Shown: positions 27,273-36,726 of the stretch, piece after piece
How the letters are laid out: the number at the start of each line of letters is the position of its first letter
How positions within the stretch are numbered: position 1 is the stretch's first letter
Made by a program: the position numbers and the translations under genes
From: Ascarosepion bandense
Taxonomy: Eukaryota; Mollusca; Cephalopoda; Sepiida; Sepiidae
Length of the DNA stretch: 64,000 nt
Direction: 5' to 3'
Assembly (NCBI GenBank): GCA_037127315.1
Contig: JBBBDQ010001270.1
Location: 3,121,001-3,185,000 of the forward strand
Notes under the pieces: model-generated
The model's database searches: none
Told to the model about the DNA's origin: nothing
Seen by the model: only the letters and a program-made list of their open reading frames with translations

Positions 27273-29395
27273 GCTGCGAAGGGGAGATTACGGAGGACGA
27301 AGTCTACGCGGCTTTGAAGAAGACCGGCAGTGGCAAGTCGCCAGGTTTGGATGGTTTGCCCTATGAATTGTACTTGAGGATGTCGCACCTTTTTGTCCCG
27401 CTCTTGACTGTCGTGTTCAACCACTGGTTTCGGCAGGGGTCCATCCCCGGTCGGATCACCAGGGGCGTGATCACGCTGTTGGGAAAAGGCAAGAAGGTTG
27501 GGCGGGGATTAGATGATTACAGGCCCATAACTCTGCTAAACACAGAGTTAAAGATTTTGGCCAAGATCCTGACGAATCGCTTGCAGCTAGTTGCCGAGTC
27601 TCTGTTGGAACCGGATCAGACTTGTTCTGTGAAGGGACGAACAATTCAGAGCAACCTGCACTTGATTCGCACGATCGTAGAGGGTGTAGAAGACGACGAA
27701 GAGGCCGCGCTGATCAATTTGGATCAGTCCAAGGCATTTGATAGGATTGACCATGGCTACCTGGCTGCTGTCCTGCAGGCCGCCGGATTCAAACCCGACT
27801 TCAGCCGCTGGATTAGCCTTCTGTATCGCTCCCCCAAGGCTGTGGTACAGGTGAACGGGAAGCTGTCGAGCGCTTTCGCGCTGTCTAGGTCGGTCCGACA
27901 GGGTTGTCCACTGTCGCCTCTCCTTTACGTCCTGGCGTTGGAGCCTCTCCTTCGCCGGCTAAGGGACGAGACGTGCAGTCCGGTCCTGCGTGGAATTGCT
28001 GTCCCTGGAGGAGCTCGAGCCAGGGTTTCCGCGTACGCCGATGACGTAACGACCTTTGTGTCCTCCCGCAGGGACATAAGGGCGGTACAGAAGGCGCTTG
28101 AACGGTACGAACAGGTAACAGGGGCCAGAATTAACCGCGACAAGTCGTCCGGCTTGCGGTTAGGTGCCTGGAAGGGTGTTTCCCTCCCGGGGCCCTTCGA
28201 CTGGACGGACGGGCCGGTCAAGCTCCTCGGAGTTTGGTTCGGTCCGGACTTACAGTTGGAGAAAAACTGGTCAGAAGTACAGGCAAAGGTCGGCGCGTCG
28301 GTCGAGATTTGGCGTCGACGGAGTCTCTCCGTGAAGGGTCTGGCGGAGGTGTGTAATACATACCTCTTTCCCAGAATGCTTTACCGGCTGTCTGTACTTC
28401 CCCTTTGTGACGATCATGAGAAGGCGCTCGAGCGTTTGCTATTCTCCTGTCTTTGGAGAGGACGCAAACACATGGTCGACAAAGGAGTCTGTTGCCTCCG
28501 TCCGTGTCAAGGGGGTCTGGGGATGCCACACTTGAGGAGCCACGTGCTCGCTTCGAGGTTGGCATTCCTCAGGCGCGCGTTGGAGGAAGATCGGTTGCTT
28601 GCGGGGGTAGTGAGGGACATGTTCCCTAGCCTCACTATCACTCCCCCGCTCCTAAGGACTAGCAATAGGCCTTGGGGGCGGCCGAAATTCCTGCTCGAAT
28701 GTCTGACGGCCCTTCGGGCCATTCCATGGTCCAGTGACCTTTCACGGCCTAGGAGAATCTTCTATCGGGGATTAGTGGAGGGCGCCGTGAAGGATGAACT
28801 GTGGAGTAAGCTCGGCATGTCGAGAGAGGAGTATCGCTCTCATTGGTCTTGGGCGCCAGGTGCGGATTGGCTCAACAACTCTGAGTTTTCTCTGACCTGG
28901 CGATTGGCTCGGAATGGTTTGTCTCTCAACGACAAGCGTTTCGCAATGGGCCTGGCGGATTTGCCAGATTGTGAACGTTGCGTCCTTGGAATTAAGGAGA
29001 CGTCTGCGCACGCCTTCTTCCATTGTTCGCGCGTTCGCCCGTTGTGGGCGCGTGTTGGCGAGTTGACTGCTCGTATCGCGCCGCGGGAGCTTGTGCTCAT
29101 TGATCGCGCATACGCTGTGGACAATGTGTCGCCCCCGTACTCTGGAGTGAAGCGGATGGTGTTTCTGTCGCTACTGGCCACGGCTAGAATGGTGATTTGG
29201 ATGACGCGTCTGGAGGAAGTCTTGCGGGGCGGTCGTCTTTCGGATCAGGATCTAATCCGAGATTTTGAGCACCAGCTCAAAATTAAGATTAGAACTGAAC
29301 GAAAACGGCTGCACCCGACAGAGTTCAGCGAAAGGTGGGTATATGCGGCGAGCCTGGTTCGCGTGACCGGGGCTAGCCTTGATTTTCTCTTTTAG
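25976..29395 (+). CDS. ORF2, open but with A-to-G altered endonuclease (unit 4)
   Basis: 1139 aa with no stop. The first 430 or so codons carry about 140 A-to-G changes. Endonuclease residues N9, E38, D139 and D202 survive, but Y109 is C, N141 is S, and the terminal TDH has become TGR (D226G, H227R). The nuclease should therefore be inactive. From codon 433 on the sequence equals the other copies, so D583, YADD and the zinc knuckle are intact. The start ATG and its A at -3 survive, although AACTAAAAG before it became AACTGAGAG. It also has D1096, shared with unit 2. Confidence 0.92.
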   Translation: MSIRMASLNAGGLGDRGRAARLLRDLLSFGVDVAAIRETRFVCEVDSCVLSSDFVVCSAYGSRRAGGVSLLVKRALDARVDLVRVGAEGRLVVADVAVRGGLFRLIVVCAPNERGERVSFFRLLGPFMVHSTRLVLVGDWSAVLAPKWGGGRGAGGRSDDRGLVDLIDEFGLVDGCRVGHPDGSVWAWALGWPSARASACLDGMLVGVADVDFLECPTFHWLGCTGRRLVCARVVLDFGPGLAGCWRFGRSLLDGRDFRGRLAGLVQRALVGRVIGSGWWVGLGDSIGSFATKCGRRLGLDRAAEAGTLGAGFARAGAGGGPLEMALAGGALGRTAGERCMGRVVGAGLSGMSSEAVGVGAELRGEEVRRAGDRYIREVRDPEGHLLRSTDDMCEAFRQHFEHRFAREPGLRGEEFRGCLADFPRLLPAEAAGCEGEITEDEVYAALKKTGSGKSPGLDGLPYELYLRMSHLFVPLLTVVFNHWFRQGSIPGRITRGVITLLGKGKKVGRGLDDYRPITLLNTELKILAKILTNRLQLVAESLLEPDQTCSVKGRTIQSNLHLIRTIVEGVEDDEEAALINLDQSKAFDRIDHGYLAAVLQAAGFKPDFSRWISLLYRSPKAVVQVNGKLSSAFALSRSVRQGCPLSPLLYVLALEPLLRRLRDETCSPVLRGIAVPGGARARVSAYADDVTTFVSSRRDIRAVQKALERYEQVTGARINRDKSSGLRLGAWKGVSLPGPFDWTDGPVKLLGVWFGPDLQLEKNWSEVQAKVGASVEIWRRRSLSVKGLAEVCNTYLFPRMLYRLSVLPLCDDHEKALERLLFSCLWRGRKHMVDKGVCCLRPCQGGLGMPHLRSHVLASRLAFLRRALEEDRLLAGVVRDMFPSLTITPPLLRTSNRPWGRPKFLLECLTALRAIPWSSDLSRPRRIFYRGLVEGAVKDELWSKLGMSREEYRSHWSWAPGADWLNNSEFSLTWRLARNGLSLNDKRFAMGLADLPDCERCVLGIKETSAHAFFHCSRVRPLWARVGELTARIAPRELVLIDRAYAVDNVSPPYSGVKRMVFLSLLATARMVIWMTRLEEVLRGGRLSDQDLIRDFEHQLKIKIRTERKRLHPTEFSERWVYAASLVRVTGASLDFLF

Positions 29396-30335
29396 ATCTG
29401 CTAGTTGCATCGGGGTGGATTCCTTTGGAACCCCTCCCGTGGTTAAGGTAGAAGTTCTTTTTGTGCCTAGTTAATGTGAGTGGATGTGTTTGTCCTGGCC
29501 TGTTCCCGGCTCCATTGCTTTTGTTATGATCCAGTTCGAGATTCCCATTGTCCAAGTATTATTTTGTCCCGTTTTCACTCTCGGCTGGGTCAGCCTTATA
29601 CATTCTCCAGTCCAATTTATTTTTGCCCCCTGCTTATCCATTCCCCTTAGAAAGAGAGCTGCTTGATTTTGTCTTTTAAGGCAGAATACAGTGGCCTCTT
29701 TAATTATGTGGGTGTGTTTGGGTCTTACTAACCCATGTATATATATTCATTTGAAATTGTTTTTTGTTTTGGGGTTTTTTGTTTCTTCATTCCCCCTCCC
29801 CATCATGTCATTTCATGAATAAAGTTTTAAATTTATTTTTGTACACTATTGTAAATATTGTAAATACACAAATTTTTATGTACATTTGGGGTGTTTTTAG
29901 GTCCCTGGTATGATTTTGCGGTATTTTGGTGCTTGATAGGTATGAGTGTTGATGGACAAATTTTTATGGTGACTGAGAAAATTGTAACGTATGTATGGGT
30001 CGTGAATCTGATTAGCTAGGTATAAGATAGTTACGGAAGACCAACCCAAGTTTTTGTTCCCCCTCCCATTTGTTGGCCTTGTGCCAGAATTCATGTATTT
30101 ATGCTGAATAAATAATGACCAGCCCTTCCCCACTGGACTTTTTTGTGTTTGTGTGGTCGGTTTGGTTTGGATCAAAGTGTAGTATCTGTTCCATAGTGAT
30201 ACTTACTATTACTTTGGTCAAGTGTGGCATTGTGGTCTCCACCCAAGTTTATTGCTTGGGCTGCGTAAAGTAGCGACCTGCGAAGGACGCGAAACACCGG
30301 AGGCAGGTGTCTCGCGCTTAGCCTCTTAGGAGGCA
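29396..30335 (+). other. 3' UTR of unit 4, junction, 5' UTR of unit 5 (type B leader)
   Basis: The 3' UTR is the units 2-8 variant. The tail ends at 30115 and is followed by TGACCAGCCCTTCCCCACTGG. The leader carries B-specific changes (TTTTGTGTTTGTGTGG, CCATAGTGATAC, ATTACTTTGG) but has the same hairpin series as type A. Its last 90 or so bases, and the first 60 or so of ORF1, are common to types A and B. The region is nearly identical to 54816-55755. No gene seen. Confidence 0.85.
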
Positions 30336-32318
30336 ATGGCCTCCGATAGGCCAGATGTGATCGTTCCTCCCACCACGGCCTCGGTGGGAGGAAAGGAGGG
30401 GGATTGGCGGTTGCCTGCCTCACCCCTCTCCTTGGAAAAAGGACCAGGAGTAGCAACCCTACCAGCAGCTCCTGCATCTCCGGTGCCCTCAACGTCGAAG
30501 GAAGATGGGCAGCGGTGTTCAGCAGACACGGTTTCCCCCGACAAGGCTTGGACTGGGGGGACCATCCAGAAAGTGCGGAAGGATTCAGCGTATTATGAGT
30601 CTCTAAAGGAGAAATACGCTAAATACGTGACAGGAGCGGAGATTATCTCGGTGCCCGAGACGCTCAGTAACATTGAGCCCAGGATCCTTTCCCTGCTGAC
30701 CAGGGATCCGAAAAGTCGCAAACTTATCGGGGTCAGCAGGGACGTGGTGGAGGAGGCCATCAAGGCCTTGAAGATCAATGGAAAGATGGTGGCTAGGCGC
30801 AGCCACGCCGTGTGGGATGTTCTACTTGGCTCTGCGGAGGAAGCAAGAAAACTGGCCGGCTCCTTTATGGAAACAAAGACGTTGCGCCTGGATACAGAAT
30901 ACATGGGCATGCGCAGATCAAAGATCACTCTCCACGGCGTGCCCATGGACATCTCGTTAGACCATGTCGGGGTGTTTTTCACACAATTCGGCATGGTCGA
31001 AGAGGTGAAGGCGCTCACCTCGAAGCAGGGCTTTCTCACCGGTGACGTCACCCTGCAGGTGACGGTCGAGCAAAAAAAGATCGGGAATATCCCCAACATT
31101 ATCACCTGCAGGGGAAGATCAATTTACGTGATCGTTGAGGGGAGGAAGCCCTTCTGCTGGGTCTGCGGCGATTCCAATCACGTCGCCAAGGCGTGCCCGA
31201 AAAAGGTTCCGGCCCCTGGGACCCAGCCAGCAAAGCAGCAGCAGGAGAAACCGGCAGCGAAACAACCAGAAGCTCCAACGGAGGCGAAATCGTCTGTTCC
31301 GGATAAGGTGAATGAGTGGCAGACGGTCGGCAAGAAAAAGAAGGCGAAGGCACTAGCGGAGAAATCGCCTTCTCCGGCCAAAACGCCTTCTCAGACCAAA
31401 ACGCCTTCTCCGACCAAAACGCCCTCGCCACCTCAGGAGCCTTCGGAGTCAAAGGTGCCCTCATCACCCAAAGCAGCTACCAAGCAGGGGAAGGCAGAAA
31501 AACCGCCCCAAAATGAGGGCCCGAAGGAACAACCAAGGGAAGAGCCCATGGAGACTCAAAGATCGGCGTCGTTGAAACGCAGCCGGGAGGACGAAGAAGA
31601 GCAGCAAGAGAACTTCAAGAATCGGCGGAAGAGCAGAGAAAGGAGTTCGACAACACACAGGTGCTCCTCGCTTCCTGCCTCACCGGAGAGGCAAACGTAT
31701 GCGCAAAAGGCAAGAAGCCTCCCCTCGTCCCCGCGGAAAGCTTCCCAGTCCCCTACCTTTAAATTAACCCCCCTGAGACCAGTTGCTTTATCCCCCACTC
31801 TCTCCCCTTCTCCTATGTCCACTCCCACTCGGGCAAAAAAGATAAAAGCCCTGCCCAAAGGGGAAGCGCTATTGAAAGTAGAGGAGGACATCTCTGCAGG
31901 GTGGTCGTCACAAAGACGAAAACTACTCAAACCACTGCTGAAGATGACCACAGTTGACGGTCTATCTACGGAGGACCCCAAAAACTTTCCCCAGGCCCCA
32001 GGAGTAATTACCCTCGTACGGAATACCGGGGGTAACCTGCGGGTCTGGGACCACATCGCGGAAGCGAAAAAACTTTATCCTAAACTAAGGATGTACATTG
32101 AAAGCTCAGCAGAACTTAGAAAAATGTCTAAAAATTGTTCGGGGAGGTTCCCTGTTTTACTCCACCCCAGTTTATATAGGGTGGTAAAACTAATGTACCC
32201 CACGGACGTCGGCGGTATTGTCTCAGACGGACGGATTACGTCCGACATAGGAACTGGTTCCCTGGGACAGTCCGTCGGGGTCCTGTCTGCCCGAGATTTT
32301 CGCCCCGTATGCATCTAG
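30336..32318 (+). CDS. ORF1 RNA-binding protein, type B (unit 5), intact
   Basis: 660 aa with the same domain order as type A but clearly divergent sequence. The N-terminus is WRLPASPLSLEKGPGVATLP rather than WQLPPRESPSIP. The RRM-like domain starts near residue 196 (KITLHGVPMDISLDHVGVFF). The zinc knuckle is C274, C277, H282, C287 (CWVCGDSNHVAKAC). The linker holds an 18-bp tandem repeat coding SPAKTP/SQTKTP. The C-terminal domain ends DFRPVCI. The first 19 or so codons are the same as type A, which places an exchange point there. Confidence 0.93.
   Translation: MASDRPDVIVPPTTASVGGKEGDWRLPASPLSLEKGPGVATLPAAPASPVPSTSKEDGQRCSADTVSPDKAWTGGTIQKVRKDSAYYESLKEKYAKYVTGAEIISVPETLSNIEPRILSLLTRDPKSRKLIGVSRDVVEEAIKALKINGKMVARRSHAVWDVLLGSAEEARKLAGSFMETKTLRLDTEYMGMRRSKITLHGVPMDISLDHVGVFFTQFGMVEEVKALTSKQGFLTGDVTLQVTVEQKKIGNIPNIITCRGRSIYVIVEGRKPFCWVCGDSNHVAKACPKKVPAPGTQPAKQQQEKPAAKQPEAPTEAKSSVPDKVNEWQTVGKKKKAKALAEKSPSPAKTPSQTKTPSPTKTPSPPQEPSESKVPSSPKAATKQGKAEKPPQNEGPKEQPREEPMETQRSASLKRSREDEEEQQENFKNRRKSRERSSTTHRCSSLPASPERQTYAQKARSLPSSPRKASQSPTFKLTPLRPVALSPTLSPSPMSTPTRAKKIKALPKGEALLKVEEDISAGWSSQRRKLLKPLLKMTTVDGLSTEDPKNFPQAPGVITLVRNTGGNLRVWDHIAEAKKLYPKLRMYIESSAELRKMSKNCSGRFPVLLHPSLYRVVKLMYPTDVGGIVSDGRITSDIGTGSLGQSVGVLSARDFRPVCI
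31365..31418 (+). repeat. 18-bp tandem repeat in ORF1 type B
   Basis: Three copies of an 18-base repeat (consensus ACGCCTTCTCNGACCAAA) and a partial fourth lie in frame in the K/P/S-rich linker. They add six-residue steps of the S-P-x-K-T-P kind. The repeat recurs in units 8 (about 50391) and 9 (about 56785) but not in types A, C or D. It makes the disordered linker longer and could be a site of slippage or phosphorylation. Confidence 0.8.
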
Positions 32319-32337
32319 AGAGCCTTTGTTGCCTGTT

Positions 32338-32357
32338 TTTCTTTTTCTCTTTTTCAG
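32338..32357 (+). promoter_or_regulatory. Candidate 3' splice site before ORF2, type B form
   Basis: The type B spacer differs from type A in most positions yet keeps a long pyrimidine run, CAG, and nine bases to the ATG (CAG then GTTTAAAAG). In unit 8 the run is expanded by extra CTTTTT repeats. Retention of only the pyrimidine-CAG part between divergent spacers argues that this part is functional. Confidence 0.45.
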
Positions 32358-32366
32358 GTTTAAAAG

Positions 32367-35300
32367 ATGTCTATTAAGATAGCCAGCTTGAATGCGAAGG
32401 GCCTGAGGGATCGGGGTAAGGCGGCTCGCCTGCTTCGTGACCTCTTGTCCTTCGGCGTGGATGTGGCCGCGATCCAAGAGACTCACTTTGTTTGCGAAGT
32501 CGACTCTTGTGTGCTGTCTAACGACTTTGTCGTCTATTCAGCATATGGGAGCCGGCAAGCCAGAGGTGTTTCTTTGCTGGTCAAGCGTACCCTGGACGCG
32601 AAGGTTGACCTTGTCCATGTCGGTGCCGAGGGCCGGCTGATCGTGGCCGATATTGCAGTGAAAAGCAAATTGTTCCGGCTGATTGTGGTTTATGCGCCCA
32701 ATAAGCAAGGTGAGCGTGTCTCTTTCTTTCGGCTGTTGGAGCCCTTTATGGTGCATTCAACACGGCTAATCTTAGTTGGGGACTGGAATGCCATCCTAAC
32801 CCCCAAATGGGATAGAGGGAGGGGCGCTAGCGGGAGGAATGATGATCGTAGCCTGGTTGATCTGATCGACGAATTTGGTCTCGTCGATAGATACCGGGTC
32901 GATCATCCGGATGGGAGTATGTGGACGTGGGCGCTTAATTGGCCTTCTACCCGGGTATCTGCGTACCTGGATAGGATGTTAGTGAGAGTGGCCGACATAG
33001 ACTTCTTAGAATGTCCAACGTTCCACTGGCTAGGCTACACGGACCACAAACTCGTTTGTGCCCGTGTGGTGTTAGACTTTAGGCCTAGGTTGGCTGGTTA
33101 TTGGAAGTTCAATCAGTCCTTACTGGACAGGCGGGACTTTCGTGACCAGCTGACAAAACTAGTTCAGCGGGCGTTAATTGGGCGAGTCATTGGGAATAAG
33201 TGGTGGGTTAACCTTAAGGACTCCATTAGGTCTTTCGCCACCAAATATAGCCAGCGGCTCAAACTAGATAAGGCTGCGGAGGCAAAGACACTTAGTGCTA
33301 ATTTCGCCCGGGCGGAGGCTGGTGGGGATCCCCTAGAGATAGCCTTAGCCAGGGAGGCCCTGAGGCGCACGACTAGCGAGCGCTATATGGGCCAGGTAAT
33401 TAGAGCTAAGTTAAGCAAGATGTCTTCCGAAGCTGTGAACATGGGCGCAGAACTGCGCAAGGAAGAAATTCGTCGGGCCGGCGATCGGTACATTCGAGAA
33501 GTGCGCGACCCGGAGGGGCATCTCCTTCGGTCCACCGACGACATGTGCGAGGCGTTCCGGCAGCATTTCGAACACCGGTTTACCAAGGAGCCTGGTCTCC
33601 GTGACGAGGAGTTTCGCAGCTATTTGGCTGACTTTCCCCGGCTTTTGCCGGCTGAAGCGGCTAGCTGCGAAGGGGAGATTACGGAGGACGAAGTCTACGC
33701 GGCTTTGAAGAAGACCGGCAGTGGCAAGTCGCCAGGTTTGGATGGTTTGCCCTATGAATTGTACTTGAGGATGTCGCACCTTTTTGTCCCGCTCTTGACT
33801 GTCGTGTTCAACCACTGGTTTCGGCAGGGGTCCATCCCCGGTCGGATCACCAGGGGCGTGATCACGCTGTTGGGAAAAGGCAAGAAGGTTGGGCGGGGAT
33901 TAGATGATTACAGGCCCATAACTCTGCTAAACACAGAGTTAAAGATTTTGGCCAAGATCCTGACGAATCGCTTGCAGCTAGTTGCCGAGTCTCTGTTGGA
34001 ACCGGATCAGACTTGTTCTGTGAAGGGACGAACAATTCAGAGCAACCTGCACTTGATTCGCACGATCGTAGAGGGTGTAGAAGACGACGAAGAGGCCGCG
34101 CTGATCAATTTGGATCAGTCCAAGGCATTTGATAGGATTGACCATGGCTACCTGGCTGCTGTCCTGCAGGCCGCCGGATTCAAACCCGACTTCAGCCGCT
34201 GGATTAGCCTTCTGTATCGCTCCCCCAAGGCTGTGGTACAGGTGAACGGGAAGCTGTCGAGCGCTTTCGCGCTGTCTAGGTCGGTCCGACAGGGTTGTCC
34301 ACTGTCGCCTCTCCTTTACGTCCTGGCGTTGGAGCCTCTCCTTCGCCGGCTAAGGGACGAGACGTGCAGTCCGGTCCTGCGTGGAATTGCTGTCCCTGGT
34401 GGAGCTCGAGCCAGGGTTTCCGCGTACGCCGATGACGTAACGACCTTTGTGTCCTCCCGCAGGGACATAAGGGCGGTACAGAAGGCGCTTGAACGGTACG
34501 AACAGGTAACAGGGGCCAGAATTAACCGCGACAAGTCGTCCGGCTTGCGGTTAGGTGCCTGGAAGGGTGTTTCCCTCCCGGGGCCCTTCGACTGGACGGA
34601 CGGGCCGGTCAAGCTCCTCGGAGTTTGGTTCGGTCCGGACTTACAGTTGGAGAAAAACTGGTCAGAAGTACAGGCAAAGGTCGGCGCGTCGGTCGAGATT
34701 TGGCGTCGACGGAGTCTCTCCGTGAAGGGTCTGGCGGAGGTGTGTAATACATACCTCTTTCCCAGAATGCTTTACCGGCTGTCTGTACTTCCCCTTTGTG
34801 ACGATCATGAGAAGGCGCTCGAGCGTTTGCTATTCTCCTGTCTTTGGAGAGGACGCAAACACATGGTCGACAAAGGAGTCTGTTGCCTCCGTCCGTGTCA
34901 AGGGGGTCTGGGGATGCCACACTTGAGGAGCCACGTGCTCGCTTCGAGGTTGGCATTCCTCAGGCGCGCGTTGGAGGAAGATCGGTTGCTTGCGGGGGTA
35001 GTGAGGGACATGTTCCCTAGCCTCACTATCACTCCCCCGCTCCTAAGGACTAGCAATAGGCCTTGGGGGCGGCCGAAATTCCTGCTCGAATGTCTGACGG
35101 CCCTTCGGGCCATTCCATGGTCCAGTGACCTTTCACGGCCTAGGAGAATCTTCTATCGGGGATTAGTGGAGGGCGCCGTGAAGGATGAACTGTGGAGTAA
35201 GCTCGGCATGTCGAGAGAGGAGTATCGCTCTCATTGGTCTTGGGCGCCAGGTGCGGATTGGCTCAACAACTCTGAGTTTTCTCTGACCTGGCGATTGGCT

Positions 35301-35786
35301 CGGAATGGTTTGTCTCTCAACGACAAGCGTTTCGCAATGGGCCTGGCGGATTTGCCAGATTGTGAACGTTGCGTCCTTGGAATTAAGGAGACGTCTGCGC
35401 ACGCCTTCTTCCATTGTTCGCGCGTTCGCCCGTTGTGGGCGCGTGTTGGCGAGTTGACTGCTCGTATCGCGCCGCGGGAGCTTGTGCTCATTGATCGCGC
35501 ATACGCTGTGGACAATGTGTCGCCCCCGTACTCTGGAGTGAAGCGGATGGTGTTTCTGTCGCTACTGGCCACGGCTAGAATGGTGATTTGGATGACGCGT
35601 CTGGAGGAAGTCTTGCGGGGCGGTCGTCTTTCGGATCAGGATCTAATCCGATATTTTGAGCACCAGCTCAAAATTAAGATTAGAACTGAACGAAAACGGC
35701 TGCACCCGACAGAGTTCAGCGAAAGGTGGGTATATGCGGCGAGCCTGGTTCGCGTGACCGGGGCTAGCCTTGATTTTCTCTTTTAG
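32367..35786 (+). CDS. ORF2 endonuclease-reverse transcriptase, intact (unit 5)
   Basis: 1139 aa with all endonuclease, RT and zinc-knuckle residues present, K79, M801 and Y1096. It is nearly identical to the ORF2 of the type A units although it follows a type B ORF1. Sequence identity with the other units begins at AAAAGATG, the start codon itself. Confidence 0.95.
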   Translation: MSIKIASLNAKGLRDRGKAARLLRDLLSFGVDVAAIQETHFVCEVDSCVLSNDFVVYSAYGSRQARGVSLLVKRTLDAKVDLVHVGAEGRLIVADIAVKSKLFRLIVVYAPNKQGERVSFFRLLEPFMVHSTRLILVGDWNAILTPKWDRGRGASGRNDDRSLVDLIDEFGLVDRYRVDHPDGSMWTWALNWPSTRVSAYLDRMLVRVADIDFLECPTFHWLGYTDHKLVCARVVLDFRPRLAGYWKFNQSLLDRRDFRDQLTKLVQRALIGRVIGNKWWVNLKDSIRSFATKYSQRLKLDKAAEAKTLSANFARAEAGGDPLEIALAREALRRTTSERYMGQVIRAKLSKMSSEAVNMGAELRKEEIRRAGDRYIREVRDPEGHLLRSTDDMCEAFRQHFEHRFTKEPGLRDEEFRSYLADFPRLLPAEAASCEGEITEDEVYAALKKTGSGKSPGLDGLPYELYLRMSHLFVPLLTVVFNHWFRQGSIPGRITRGVITLLGKGKKVGRGLDDYRPITLLNTELKILAKILTNRLQLVAESLLEPDQTCSVKGRTIQSNLHLIRTIVEGVEDDEEAALINLDQSKAFDRIDHGYLAAVLQAAGFKPDFSRWISLLYRSPKAVVQVNGKLSSAFALSRSVRQGCPLSPLLYVLALEPLLRRLRDETCSPVLRGIAVPGGARARVSAYADDVTTFVSSRRDIRAVQKALERYEQVTGARINRDKSSGLRLGAWKGVSLPGPFDWTDGPVKLLGVWFGPDLQLEKNWSEVQAKVGASVEIWRRRSLSVKGLAEVCNTYLFPRMLYRLSVLPLCDDHEKALERLLFSCLWRGRKHMVDKGVCCLRPCQGGLGMPHLRSHVLASRLAFLRRALEEDRLLAGVVRDMFPSLTITPPLLRTSNRPWGRPKFLLECLTALRAIPWSSDLSRPRRIFYRGLVEGAVKDELWSKLGMSREEYRSHWSWAPGADWLNNSEFSLTWRLARNGLSLNDKRFAMGLADLPDCERCVLGIKETSAHAFFHCSRVRPLWARVGELTARIAPRELVLIDRAYAVDNVSPPYSGVKRMVFLSLLATARMVIWMTRLEEVLRGGRLSDQDLIRYFEHQLKIKIRTERKRLHPTEFSERWVYAASLVRVTGASLDFLF

Positions 35787-36726
35787 ATCTGCTAGTTGCA
35801 TCGGGGTGGATTCCTTTGGAACCCCTCCCGTGGTTAAGGTAGAAGTTCTTTTTGTGCCTAGTTAATGTGAGTGAATGTGTTTGTCCTGGCCTGTTCCCGG
35901 CTCCATTGCTTTTGTTATGATCCAGTTCGAGATTCCCATTGTCCAAGTATTATTTTGTCCCGTTTTCACTCTCGGCTGGGTCAGCCTTATACATTCTCCA
36001 GTCCAATTTATTTTTGCCCCCTGCTTATCCATTCCCCTTAGAAAGAGAGCTGCTTGATTTTGTCTTTTAAGGCAGAATACAGTGGCCTCTTTAATTATGT
36101 GGGTGTGTTTGGGTCTTACTAACCCATGTATATATATTCATTTGAAATTGTTTTTTGTTTTGGGGTTTTTTGTTTCTTCATTCCCCCTCCCCATCATGTC
36201 ATTTCATGAATAAAGTTTTAAATTTATTTTTGTACACTATTGTAAATATTGTAAATACACAAATTTTTATGTACATTTGGGGTGTTTTTAGGTCCCTGGT
36301 ATGATTTTGCGGTATTTTGGTGCTTGATAGGTATGAGTGTTGATGGACAAATTTTTATGGTGACTGAGAAAATTGTAACGTATGTATGGGTCGTGAATCT
36401 GATTAGCTAGGTATAAGATAGTTACGGAAGACCAACCCAAGTTTTTGTTCCCCCTCCCATTTGTTGGCCTTGTGCCAGAATTCATGTATTTATGCTGAAT
36501 AAATAATGACCAGCCCTTCCCCACTGGACTTTTTTATGTTTGCGTGGTCGGTTTGGTTTGGATCAAAGTGTAGTATCTGTTCCACTGTGATACTTACTAT
36601 TGCTTTGGTCAAGTGTGGCATTGTGGTCTCCACCCAAGTTTATAGCTTGGGCCGCGTAAAGTAGCGACCTGCGAAGGACGCGAAACACCGGAGGCAGGTG
36701 TCTCGCGCTTAGCCTCTTAGGAGGCA
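35787..36726 (+). other. 3' UTR of unit 5, junction, 5' UTR of unit 6
   Basis: The tail ends at 36506 and is followed by TGACCAGCCCTTCCCCACTGG, as in the B junction. The leader then reads like type A (ATGTTTGCGTGG, CCACTGTG, TAGCTTGGGCCGCG). The junction is therefore itself a B-to-A composite. Poly(A) signals, UGUAAAUA pair and hairpins are present. No gene seen. Confidence 0.85.

Larger units (their letters stand above)
23774..30115 (+). mobile_element. LINE unit 4, with an A-to-G hypermutated segment
   Basis: This full-length unit has type A ORF1 and an ORF2 that stays open. Between 25621 and 27272 nearly every difference from its neighbours is A-to-G. Outside this stretch the unit is as similar to the others as they are to each other. 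The marker A-to-C at 26944 (giving CTCGAG) is shared with unit 9, and C-to-T at 26845 and 27001 with unit 6, so its template was not simply a copy of unit 3. Confidence 0.93.
30116..36506 (+). mobile_element. LINE unit 5, type B ORF1, both ORFs open
   Basis: This is a 6,391-bp unit. Its ORF1 belongs to a different lineage from its neighbours, while its ORF2 and 3' UTR are nearly the same as theirs. The switch from divergent to identical sequence falls at the ORF2 start codon. Its 5' UTR plus ORF1 match unit 9 almost base for base. It is a candidate active element. Confidence 0.93.

Noticed and set aside
25811..27424. Extra long open frames on both strands in the hyperedited tract of unit 4
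   Set aside because: They arise because A-to-G removes stop codons (and T-to-C on the other strand). No other unit has them, so they are by-products of the editing.
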